Positions 45,248-53,168 of a stretch of DNA of 64,000 nucleotides are shown one piece after another. This DNA is from Pantoea sp. CCBC3-3-1 (GTDB lineage: Bacteria > Pseudomonadota > Gammaproteobacteria > Enterobacterales > Enterobacteriaceae): the NCBI RefSeq assembly GCF_007981265.1, contig NZ_CP034363.1, positions 3,720,001 to 3,784,000 of the forward strand, read 5' to 3'. The first letter of the stretch is position 1; the number at the start of each line of letters is the position of its first letter. Both the position numbers and the translations under genes were made by a program. The notes under the pieces were generated by a model, which was not told the origin of the DNA, did not search any database, and saw nothing but the letters and a program-made list of their open reading frames with translations.

Positions 45248-46300
45248 TTAAAGGCCTAAAATTTTTCTGTTGAGCGAGCTGTCGGCGTAAGACTTGCAGA
45301 AATCATCAAATGATTTCCCCGTTACCCGAATGATGTGGTCGCTAATAAAGTTCGCCCCTTCGCGCGCGCCGTCTTCCGGGTTTTTAAAGCAGCACTCCCA
45401 TTCCAGTACCGCCCAGCCATCAAAGCCATAGCCGGTCAGTTTGGAAAAGATGCCGCCAAAATCGATCTGACCGTCGCCCGGTGAACGGAAACGCCCGGCC
45501 CGACTTGTCCAGGGCTGATAGCCTCCGTATGCCCCGGTTTTACCATCCGGCCGAAACTCCGCGTCCTTCACGTGAAACGCTTTGATCCGTTCGTGGTAAT
45601 GATCGATCCAGGTCAGATAATCAATGCTCTGTAACACCAGATGGCTGGGGTCATACATCATGTTGCAGCGTGCATGATTACCTGTTTTTTCCAGGAACCG
45701 TTCAAACGTCAGGCCGTCATGAAGGTCTTCTGTTGGATGGATCTCATAGCAAACATCCACGCCCTGCTCATCAAAGGCGTTAAGAATAGGGGTCCAGCGG
45801 CGGGCGAGTTCGTCAAACCCTTCTTCAATCAACCCTTCCGGCCATTGCGGATAAGGGTAAAGATAAGGCCAGAGCAACGTGCCGGAAAACGTCACGTGCC
45901 TGTCCAGCCCAAAGCGGCGAGAGGCTTTAGCGGCCAGCAGCAGCTGTTCGGTAGCCCAGCGCTGGCGCAGCTCGGGGTTGTTATGCACCTTCGCCGGCGC
46001 AAAGCTGTCCGCAGGTAAATTAAATGCCGGATGCAGCGCCACCAGCTGCCCCTGCAAATGACTGGCGAGATCGGTCAGTTCCAGTCCGTGCTTATCCAGA
46101 ACGCCGAGGATTTCATCAACGTAAGTCTGACTTTCGGCCGCTTTATGCAGATCAATTAAGCGGGTATCCCAGCTGGGGATTTCAACGGCTTTAAACCCTT
46201 TCGCTGCCGCCCAACCCGCCATACCTTCAAGGGTATTAAAAGGCGCACTGTCGCCGGCGAACTGCGCCAGAAAAACAGCAGGACCTTTGATGGTTTTCAT
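45248..46300 (-). CDS. Sugar phosphate isomerase/epimerase-type TIM-barrel protein
   Basis: A 350-residue xylose isomerase-like/AP endonuclease 2 family protein. Metal-binding residues are suggested by CYEIHPTEDLHDG, MMYDPSHLVLQSIDY, IKAFHVKDAEF and AVLEWECCF. It is paired with the downstream Gfo/Idh dehydrogenase; such pairs usually isomerise or epimerise the keto product of a dehydrogenase. It is preceded by GGAGT. Confidence 0.88.
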   Translation of the reverse strand: MKTIKGPAVFLAQFAGDSAPFNTLEGMAGWAAAKGFKAVEIPSWDTRLIDLHKAAESQTYVDEILGVLDKHGLELTDLASHLQGQLVALHPAFNLPADSFAPAKVHNNPELRQRWATEQLLLAAKASRRFGLDRHVTFSGTLLWPYLYPYPQWPEGLIEEGFDELARRWTPILNAFDEQGVDVCYEIHPTEDLHDGLTFERFLEKTGNHARCNMMYDPSHLVLQSIDYLTWIDHYHERIKAFHVKDAEFRPDGKTGAYGGYQPWTSRAGRFRSPGDGQIDFGGIFSKLTGYGFDGWAVLEWECCFKNPEDGAREGANFISDHIIRVTGKSFDDFCKSYADSSLNRKILGL

Positions 46301-46343
46301 AATGACTCCTGATTAATAAAGGATACCTGTAATAGCCCGTAAT

Positions 46344-47273
46344 TTATTTCGTCATAAAATTTTGATAATTTTCCGGCGTGACCAGCTGAAAAGGAATAAA
46401 GTTAATATCCTTTATGCTTTCGCCTTTCGAGGCCTTTTCCGCCATATCGACAGCACCATAAGCCTGAGATTTTGCATCCTGGAAAACGGTTACGGTTAGT
46501 AATCCGGCTTTTATTGACTGCAACCCATTTGGGCCGCCGTCCGTTCCGCCTACCAGAATATCTTTGCCAATTTTCATGCCGTTGCTTTTAATCGCCATCG
46601 CCGCGCCAATCGCCATTTCATCCGCGTTGGCGGAAAGAATATCGATTTTATCACCCGATAAAATCCAGTTATTCATCAGGTTCATCCCGTCTTCGCGCAT
46701 CCATTTTGCCGTATCTTCAATCACCACATGCATATTCGGATGCTTAGCAATAATCTCTTTCGCGCCCTGAGTACGAAACCGAGTCGCGTCATTGCTCAGT
46801 AAGCCTTTCATGATGGCGACGTTCACCGAAGGGCGATCTTTAACCCTGTCCGCAAGGTATTGCATTTGCAGGCGTCCGGCTTCAATTTCATTGCTGCCAA
46901 TATAGCTGACGCCATTTCCCATTTCGGAATCAGACGGCATACGGTTAAGATAAATAAGCGGAATTTTAGCAGCACGCGCGGCGTCAGAAACGTTTTTTGT
47001 CCCCTGAGTGTCAACCGGGTTAACAATAATGACGTCAACTTTTGCATTAATAAAGTTTTGCACCTGGCTTAATTGTTTATCTACTGCGCCTTGTGCATCT
47101 TCAAATTGCAATTTCATATCCGGATAGGTTTTCGATCTTTCAATGACGTAGCCTCTCAGCCGCGAAAGAAATACATCATCCATTTGGGCAATACTGACCC
47201 CAACCTGAAGCGCAAATGCCGACGGGCTGAGCGAAATTAATGCCAGAGACAATAAAATTATCTTTTTCATCAT
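46344..47273 (-). CDS. Periplasmic sugar/inositol-binding protein of an ABC transporter
   Basis: A 309-residue ribose-binding-protein-like solute receptor with signal peptide (LLSLALISLSPSAFA) and the family blocks QLSQVQNFINAKVDVIIVNP and ILVGGTDGGPNGLQSI. It looks like inositol/rhizopine-type receptors. No ATPase or permease gene is present in the window, so its transporter must be elsewhere or lost. Two adjacent ATGs (47273, 47270) are possible starts. Confidence 0.88.
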   Translation of the reverse strand: MMKKIILLSLALISLSPSAFALQVGVSIAQMDDVFLSRLRGYVIERSKTYPDMKLQFEDAQGAVDKQLSQVQNFINAKVDVIIVNPVDTQGTKNVSDAARAAKIPLIYLNRMPSDSEMGNGVSYIGSNEIEAGRLQMQYLADRVKDRPSVNVAIMKGLLSNDATRFRTQGAKEIIAKHPNMHVVIEDTAKWMREDGMNLMNNWILSGDKIDILSANADEMAIGAAMAIKSNGMKIGKDILVGGTDGGPNGLQSIKAGLLTVTVFQDAKSQAYGAVDMAEKASKGESIKDINFIPFQLVTPENYQNFMTK

Positions 47274-47393
47274 TACGATATCCTGTACGGCTGGGGGATA
47301 TTACAGCCAGCCCCTCAATCGTTTTCAAATCGTTAAATCCAGGCGGATGGCCTGGAACCGGGCAGAGCAGACCGCAAGGCGGATGGTGGATTT

Positions 47394-48389
47394 CTATTCC
47401 AGCGTGACGACGCTGTGGGTATCCGCCGACAGCTGTGCAGCATCCGCCAGCTTCAGGGCGAGGCAGCCGTCCCGAACCGTAACCGGCATAGTCCTGTCAT
47501 CAGCAACAGCAGTAATAAAAGCATCCATTTCATGACGATAGGCATCGGTATAGCGCTGCATAAAGAAGTCGAGCAGCGGCCCGCGTACTTCGGTTTCCGT
47601 CGCGCTGAAGCGACGAACGGGGGTTTCTCGCAGGTTATCATTCATCATCATCCCTGCCGAACCAAACACTTCCATGCGCTGGTCATAGCCGTACACGGCC
47701 CGGCGGCTACAGTTGATCTGGCACTGTTTCCCGGATGCTGTGCGCATCTGCACCATGACCGTGTCGTAATCGCCCAGCGCTTCCAGCGAGGGTTCAAACA
47801 GGCGGCTGGCAACGGCAAAAACCTCCGTCGGCTCTTCGCCCAAAAACCATCTGGCAAGGTCGAAATCATGGATAACCATGTCACGGAAAATGCCGCCGGA
47901 GGTTTTCAGATAGCCCATTGGTGCCAGGCCAGGATCGCGGCTGGCGATCAGCAACTGGTGAAAGTCGCCAATGTCGCCCTGCTGAATGCGACGATGCATC
48001 TCGCTGAAACCGGGATCAAAACGGCGATTGAAGCCCAGCATCACCCGATTCGCCTTATCGCCCAGCGCTTTTTCGGCGGCATACGCTTTGGCAATATCAA
48101 GATCGACCGGCTTCTCACATAATACTGCTTTGCCCGCTTTCGCCGCCGCCAGCATCAGATCGATGTGGGTATGCGTTGGCGTACCGATAACCACGGCATC
48201 AATATCAGGATGGTGGATCGCTTCCAGCGGATCGGCCAGCGCAATGCCGCCAAACGCCGCCGTCAGTGCCTGAGCGTTTTCAATTAACGGATCGGCGACG
48301 GCTGCCAGTATCGCCCCTTTATGTTGTGCAACGTTTGCAGCGTGCACCTGTCCAATACGGCCTGCGCCGAGCATCGCGACTCTGATCAT
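47394..48389 (-). CDS. iolG: Inositol 2-dehydrogenase-like (IolG)
   Basis: A 331-residue Gfo/Idh/MocA dehydrogenase closer to IolG than the one at 44069: GAGRIGQVHAANV (NAD site), CEKPVDLDI (catalytic Lys of EKP), GFNRRFDPGF and GGIFRDMVIHDFDLARWF (catalytic Asp/His). IolG oxidises myo-inositol to 2-keto-myo-inositol, the first step of the pathway in which IolE and IolD follow. Scyllo-inositol or a derivative is also possible. Confidence 0.82.
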   Translation of the reverse strand: MIRVAMLGAGRIGQVHAANVAQHKGAILAAVADPLIENAQALTAAFGGIALADPLEAIHHPDIDAVVIGTPTHTHIDLMLAAAKAGKAVLCEKPVDLDIAKAYAAEKALGDKANRVMLGFNRRFDPGFSEMHRRIQQGDIGDFHQLLIASRDPGLAPMGYLKTSGGIFRDMVIHDFDLARWFLGEEPTEVFAVASRLFEPSLEALGDYDTVMVQMRTASGKQCQINCSRRAVYGYDQRMEVFGSAGMMMNDNLRETPVRRFSATETEVRGPLLDFFMQRYTDAYRHEMDAFITAVADDRTMPVTVRDGCLALKLADAAQLSADTHSVVTLE

Positions 48390-48422
48390 TGTTAACTCCG
48401 GGTAAGAGGGTAATTATTATTT

Positions 48423-49415
48423 TTAAGGTGTCTGGCTCATCAGGTCGTCGAGCGCCAGCTGCTGATGATTGACCACCAGCGCGGTATCAAGCTGACCCGT
48501 GTAGAAATCGACTATATTGCTGGCGGCGGAAACCGACATACGCATCGCGGCTTCTGCGGTAAGGCCAGCGGAGTGCGGGCTGAGGATCAGGCGATCGCTT
48601 TGCGCCAGCAGTGCCGCGCTCAGATCCGCAGGCTCCTGCTTCAGCACGTCCAGCCCTGCTCCACCCAGATGCTCTTGTTGCAGCGCTTCGGCCAGCGCAT
48701 CCTCATCGACGATGCCGCCACGCGCGGTATTAATCAGCAAGGCGCCGCGCTTCATCATTGCAAGCTCTGCCTTGCCGATAACCGGTTTTTCGCCACTTAG
48801 CGGCAGATGGACAGTGACGGCATCGGCGATCTTCAGGCCTTCCCCGATGTCACCCACGCGCTGCACGCCATGTTCGGTAAAAACGTCGTCCGGCAGGTAG
48901 GGATCGTAAGCGATAACTTCCATGCGAAAACTGGCTGCCAGGCGAGCGACTTCCCGTCCGATACGACCAAATCCCAGTACGAACAGCCTCCGGCCTGCCA
49001 CTTCAACCGCTGAAAAACCGTTGCGGCAGTTCCATTCACCCTGACGGATGCTGCGGTCGAAGTAGCAAACACGTTTCGCCACGGCCAGCAGCAGCGTTAG
49101 CGTATGCTCGGCGACCGAGAGCGAATTGACGTTGCCGACCACCGTCAGCGGAATGTTGCGTTCAGTTAGTGCATTTACATCAACCGAGTCAAAGCCCACG
49201 CCGTGACGGGAAACAATCTGCAACCGATCGGCGGCTGCAATCTCTTTAGCGGTCAGCAGCTGCGTGCGGATCAGCAGGGCATCCGCCTCGGCGAGATAAG
49301 GCGCGTAGCTTTCCACGCTAACCTCCGGCACCAGATGAAAAGTGAAGCCCGGCGCGTTACGCAGCACATCCAGCCCGGCCTGGTGAATTTTTCCTGCAAC
49401 CAGTACATGCGGCAT
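48423..49415 (-). CDS. D-2-hydroxyacid dehydrogenase family protein
   Basis: A 330-residue NAD-dependent dehydrogenase of the phosphoglycerate dehydrogenase type: LGFGRIGREVARLAASF (NAD site), INTARGGIVDEDAL (catalytic Arg), LKQEPAD (Glu) and LSPHSAGLT (His). I chose the start at 49415, one base after the stop of the aldolase gene and behind GGAGG; the longer frame to 49463 overlaps the aldolase. It may reduce or oxidise a 2-ketoacid product of that aldolase. Confidence 0.88.
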   Translation of the reverse strand: MPHVLVAGKIHQAGLDVLRNAPGFTFHLVPEVSVESYAPYLAEADALLIRTQLLTAKEIAAADRLQIVSRHGVGFDSVDVNALTERNIPLTVVGNVNSLSVAEHTLTLLLAVAKRVCYFDRSIRQGEWNCRNGFSAVEVAGRRLFVLGFGRIGREVARLAASFRMEVIAYDPYLPDDVFTEHGVQRVGDIGEGLKIADAVTVHLPLSGEKPVIGKAELAMMKRGALLINTARGGIVDEDALAEALQQEHLGGAGLDVLKQEPADLSAALLAQSDRLILSPHSAGLTAEAAMRMSVSAASNIVDFYTGQLDTALVVNHQQLALDDLMSQTP

Positions 49416-49416
49416 A

Positions 49417-50232
49417 TCAGTAGCCTCCTGACTGAGCCGGAGGCGCTGTACGCTGTCCGTCATTCAGCTCGCGAAACTGCTGGACGCTGGCGGCGGCGGC
49501 GGTGCGAAGCAGCTGGACGTCGTTCGAGACGGTGACCAGGTCGAATCCCCATTCCGCTGCTTTAGCCGCATAGGCTGCGGTGCCATTGTGCAGGCCCGCT
49601 TTTTTACCGGCACGATGCGCGGCGTCGAGAACGTGTTTGATCGCCGCAACAATGTCCGGCTCATCCCGATCGAAGCCGGTGCGGTATTGACGTCCGGTCA
49701 GGCCGAGCGTCAGGTCGGCAGGCCCGATATAGATGCCGTCCAGCCCCGGCGTCGCAACAATGGCTTCGATATTTTCAACCGCTTCGGCCGTTTCAATCAT
49801 GGCGAAGCAGACGACGTGCTGGTCCGCGTGCTGACCGTAATCCTGCCCGGCTGAAATCGTCACGCGAGTCGGCCCAAAACTGCGGCTGCCTGCTGGTGGA
49901 TAACGCACGCAGGAGACCAGTGCACGCGCCTGTTCTGCCGTACTGACCATCGGGCAGATAATTCCCCATGCGCCCGCATCCAGCGCTTTCATAATGATGC
50001 CCGGCTCCAGCCAGGGAACCCGCACCATCGGCGCCACGCCGCTGGCCCGCATCGCCTGTAACATCTGTTTCGCTTCTTCATAACCCACAAAACCGTGCTG
50101 TAAATCAATGGTGACCGAGTCATAGCCCTGTTCGGCGATAATCTCAGCGGTAAAGGTGTTACCGATACTCAGCCAGCCATTCAGCACGGTTTGACCGGCT
50201 TCCCAGCGCTGTTTGATGTTATGCAGTTTCAT
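49417..50232 (-). CDS. HpcH/HpaI family aldolase
   Basis: A 271-residue class II pyruvate-type aldolase. Signature pieces are IIAEQGYDSVTIDLQHG, VRVPWLEPG, FAMIETAEAVENI (metal ligand Glu) and GLDGIYIGPADL (Asp). The family cleaves 4-hydroxy-2-ketoacids to pyruvate and an aldehyde. Its neighbours, an aldehyde dehydrogenase 9 bases upstream and a hydroxyacid dehydrogenase downstream, fit removal of the aldehyde and the acid. Confidence 0.9.
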   Translation of the reverse strand: MKLHNIKQRWEAGQTVLNGWLSIGNTFTAEIIAEQGYDSVTIDLQHGFVGYEEAKQMLQAMRASGVAPMVRVPWLEPGIIMKALDAGAWGIICPMVSTAEQARALVSCVRYPPAGSRSFGPTRVTISAGQDYGQHADQHVVCFAMIETAEAVENIEAIVATPGLDGIYIGPADLTLGLTGRQYRTGFDRDEPDIVAAIKHVLDAAHRAGKKAGLHNGTAAYAAKAAEWGFDLVTVSNDVQLLRTAAAASVQQFRELNDGQRTAPPAQSGGY

Positions 50233-50241
50233 GCCTTCTCC

Positions 50242-51675
50242 TCACAGAACCACCTGGGCCAGTTTGACGTTCATGTAGTCATGAATGCCTTCCGAGCCGC
50301 CTTCACGCCCCATCCCGCTCGCTTTAATACCGCCAAAAGGCGCTTCGGCAGCGGCCAGCGCGTAGCTATTTATCCCCACCATGCCTGATTCAAAACGCGC
50401 GATGGTTTCACGAATTAATGCCGGATCGCGCGTAAACGCGTAGGCGGAGAGCGCAAAGTCAGAGCCGTTGACCCGACGCCACAGATCGTCCGTCTCCTTA
50501 AACGAAGTGATGGCTGCAATCGGGCCGAAATTCTCTTCCGCGATAGCGAGCGCCTCGTCAGGAACATCCGCAATGACGGTGGGCGCATAGAAGAAGCCGC
50601 CATTGTTCTCGATGCGCTGACCGCCGGTGACGACTCTTGCTCCCCGTTTACGGGCATCCGCAACGATGCTTTCAATCGCTTCAAGACGGCGGATGTTGAT
50701 CAGCGGGCCCATTTGGGTCTCTTTGTCCTGCCCGTAGCCGACCCTTAGCTGGCTGGCGCGGCTGGCGAAGCCTTCAACGAAGGCGTCATACAGGCTTTCA
50801 TGCACGTAGAAGCGATCGCAGGTCACGCAAACCTGACCACAGTTGGCGAATTTGGTGGCGACCGACAGATCCAGCGCCTTCTCAAGATCGGCATCGGCAT
50901 AAACGATCGCTGGCGCGTTGCCCCCCAGCTCCATGCTGAGCCGCTTGATGGTTGCGGCTGAGTCGCGGATCATCTGCTGTCCAAGCTGGGTTGATCCGGT
51001 TAACGACACTTTTTTGACCACGGGTGATGAAATAAGCGGTTCGTAAGTGGCCGAGGTTGGCCCCACCACCAGATTGGCGACGCCTGGCGGCAGCCCCGCT
51101 TTACGCAGACATTCAAAAATCATCATTGCCGAGCCAGGCACTTCGCTGGAAGGACGCAGCACAACGGTACAGCCCGCGGCCAGCGCGGGTGCCAGTTTGC
51201 GAGCCACCAGCACCACCGGAAAATTCCATGCGGTAAATGCGGCCACTACCCCTACCGGCTCGTGAGAGATTTCACACCGCCCGCCAGGCACGCGACTCTC
51301 GACAATTCGGCCGTAAATCCGCCGCGCTTCTTCCGCATGCCAGACAAACTGATCGACAGAAAGCTCCCATTCGCGTTTGGCCTGAGCAACCGGCTTGCCG
51401 CTCTCCTGTGAGATCACTAAGGCCGCCTGTGCGGTTGCCGCGATCATTTCAGCCGCTACACGCTGCAAGATATCGGCGCGCTCCCAGCCGGACGTCCCTT
51501 TCCAGCTGGCGAAAGCCCGATCCGCGCTGTGCAGGGCTTCTTCAGTATCCGCAACTGACGCGCCCTGAAGGGTGCCCAGCTGGCTGTTGTTACCTGGATC
51601 GATCACGCTGACCACTTCGCTACCGCTTCCCGTGCGCCATCTGCCATTAATAAACTGTCCGAAATTGTCATACAT
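50242..51675 (-). CDS. NAD(P)-dependent aldehyde dehydrogenase
   Basis: A 477-residue ALDH-superfamily enzyme resembling succinate-semialdehyde dehydrogenases. The catalytic Glu (SMELGGNAP) and Cys (NCGQVCVTCDRFYV) are in place, with the cofactor segment SLTGSTQLGQQ. Start 51675 (MYDNFGQFINGRW) follows GGAGGAAAG. It is the first gene of the minus-strand catabolic operon and lies behind a candidate operator at 51806. Not IolA by sequence type. Confidence 0.88.
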   Translation of the reverse strand: MYDNFGQFINGRWRTGSGSEVVSVIDPGNNSQLGTLQGASVADTEEALHSADRAFASWKGTSGWERADILQRVAAEMIAATAQAALVISQESGKPVAQAKREWELSVDQFVWHAEEARRIYGRIVESRVPGGRCEISHEPVGVVAAFTAWNFPVVLVARKLAPALAAGCTVVLRPSSEVPGSAMMIFECLRKAGLPPGVANLVVGPTSATYEPLISSPVVKKVSLTGSTQLGQQMIRDSAATIKRLSMELGGNAPAIVYADADLEKALDLSVATKFANCGQVCVTCDRFYVHESLYDAFVEGFASRASQLRVGYGQDKETQMGPLINIRRLEAIESIVADARKRGARVVTGGQRIENNGGFFYAPTVIADVPDEALAIAEENFGPIAAITSFKETDDLWRRVNGSDFALSAYAFTRDPALIRETIARFESGMVGINSYALAAAEAPFGGIKASGMGREGGSEGIHDYMNVKLAQVVL

Positions 51676-51805
51676 GGTGTGCTTTCCTCCGGCATCCGAG
51701 CCAGGTCGGTCAGACCGCCTGCTCATCGTTGCATCTGCCTGAAACGCTCCTGTTAAACGCGCAGAAACCGTCACAGCAGCATCAATATTTGCAATATTAG
51801 GATCA

Positions 51806-51823
51806 CAGCAATAAAAATTGCAA
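51806..51823 (-). promoter_or_regulatory. Candidate operator of the aldehyde dehydrogenase operon
   Basis: CAGCAATAAAAATTGCAA is the exact reverse complement of the 18-mer at 52023-52040 in the same divergent control region. A related copy lies before iolD (53073). Likely target of the RpiR regulator, by inference. Confidence 0.6.
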
Positions 51824-52022
51824 TAGCGTCAAACCGACAACTCCAGCTGCAAAAAGAACTTTAAAAACCTTAATAATCAATAGAATAAAAATAAAAAGAG
51901 TATTAATTTTTCATTTGAACTTTGAAATGAAATCTATTTTTTAGAGACGAATCACAAATTCCACTGGTAAATTTTCCCTGCCGCCAGCAAATGCGTTAGA
52001 AATAGTTGCATGCGAGTTTTAC

Positions 52023-52040
52023 TTGCAATTTTTATTGCTG
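52023..52040 (+). promoter_or_regulatory. Candidate operator of the RpiR regulator gene
   Basis: TTGCAATTTTTATTGCTG, an inverted partner of the 18-mer at 51806. It lies 45 bases before the regulator start, fitting autoregulation. Confidence 0.6.
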
Positions 52041-52085
52041 TAGCGTGCTGGCATGACTGGCAACTGCCTGAGAAGGAATGAAGTA

Positions 52086-53021
52086 ATGGGAAAAGCGAAA
52101 GACGTTCAGGCTGCACCGAAGCCGCTGCCGCACAATACTTATGAGCAAATTGTTAATGAAATTACCCAGCGCTATCCGCAGCTGTCGGAGCGGCATCAGC
52201 AGGCCGCCCGTTATATAACGCAAAATCCTAATACGGTGGCGCTGGAGTCGATTAACGCCGTGGCGGCTAAATGCGGCATGCACCCTTCGGTGCTGGTCCG
52301 TTTTGCCCAGGTGTTTGGCTACAGCGGTTTTAAGCAGATGCAGGGCGTGTTTCAAACGCGGCTGGCGACGGCAGCGCCTGGCTATAACGAACGCATTACC
52401 GCGTTGGAAAGCGATCTGAAAAAGAATGATGAGAAAGGCAGCTTTGGCTTTCTGCAAAGCCTGGTCATCAGAGATATCGCTACTTTGCATGAACTGCTCA
52501 ACAACGTGGCAGAAAAGGATCTGGATGAAACAGCCACGCTGCTTAAGAACGCCGAAACGATTTATATCGCTGGTCAGCTGCGATCGGAACCTGTCGCTTC
52601 CCTGCTGCGCTATATGCTGACCATGCTGAACCGGCGCGTGATCCTGCTGGACTCCGCGGGTGGCCTGGCCCCGCAGATGGCCAACAATATGCGTGATAAC
52701 GACGTGTTGATCGCTATCGCCTTTCGCCATTATGCAAAAGAGGTGATTACGATTGCCGATGATGCAGGCGCAAGAAACATTCCGGTGATTGCGATTACCG
52801 ACGGCCAGCTCTCGCCGCTGGCAAAAAATGCTCAGGTGCTGTTTACCCTTCCTGAAGAGGAATACAGCTTTTCGCGATCGCTGGCCGCGCCGGTTTGCCT
52901 GGCTCAAAGCATTGCCATGGCGCTGGCAGCCGCATTACAGCCGGAGCACGAGCAGCCGCGAATTGAAACCATTACCGAAAGAGAAAAGCGCGCAGAAGGT
53001 CGTAAACGTAACCGCGCCTGA
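52086..53021 (+). CDS. MurR/RpiR-family transcriptional regulator (IolR-like)
   Basis: A 311-residue regulator with an N-terminal RpiR helix-turn-helix (VAAKCGMHPSVLVRFAQVFG) and a C-terminal SIS sugar-phosphate-binding domain (YIAGQLRSEPVASLL, DNDVLIAIAFRHYAKEVI). RpiR proteins of this type control inositol genes in several bacteria. Start 52086 follows AGAAGGAATGAAGTA. It is divergent from the ALDH operon and 150 bases before iolD. Confidence 0.88.
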   Translation: MGKAKDVQAAPKPLPHNTYEQIVNEITQRYPQLSERHQQAARYITQNPNTVALESINAVAAKCGMHPSVLVRFAQVFGYSGFKQMQGVFQTRLATAAPGYNERITALESDLKKNDEKGSFGFLQSLVIRDIATLHELLNNVAEKDLDETATLLKNAETIYIAGQLRSEPVASLLRYMLTMLNRRVILLDSAGGLAPQMANNMRDNDVLIAIAFRHYAKEVITIADDAGARNIPVIAITDGQLSPLAKNAQVLFTLPEEEYSFSRSLAAPVCLAQSIAMALAAALQPEHEQPRIETITEREKRAEGRKRNRA

Positions 53022-53029
53022 TTGAGCCC

Positions 53030-53063
53030 ATAAGATCCCCGCTATGACCACCGGGGATCTTAT
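53030..53063 (+). terminator. Hairpin after the RpiR regulator gene
   Basis: A 12-bp stem ATAAGATCCCCG/CGGGGATCTTAT with a 10-base loop just after the stop. There is no T-tract, so termination strength is uncertain. Confidence 0.5.
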
Positions 53064-53072
53064 CGCCTGAAT

Positions 53073-53090
53073 TTGCAACTTTTGTTGCAT
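53073..53090 (+). promoter_or_regulatory. Candidate operator upstream of iolD
   Basis: TTGCAACTTTTGTTGCAT matches the 18-mer at 52023 at 14 of 18 positions, keeping both TTGC words at the same spacing. It lies 79 bases before the iolD start. Confidence 0.5.
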
Positions 53091-53168
53091 ATGAAATATT
53101 TAAGCAATTAACGCTGTAACAATAAACCGTGATGCTGTTCTCTGGCGTCCTCTCAGAGTGAGAAAGAT

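Noticed and set aside
52032..52907. A 291-residue minus-strand frame inside the RpiR gene
   Set aside because: Composition is that of an antisense frame (His/Arg-rich), with no domain; the plus-strand regulator is clear.
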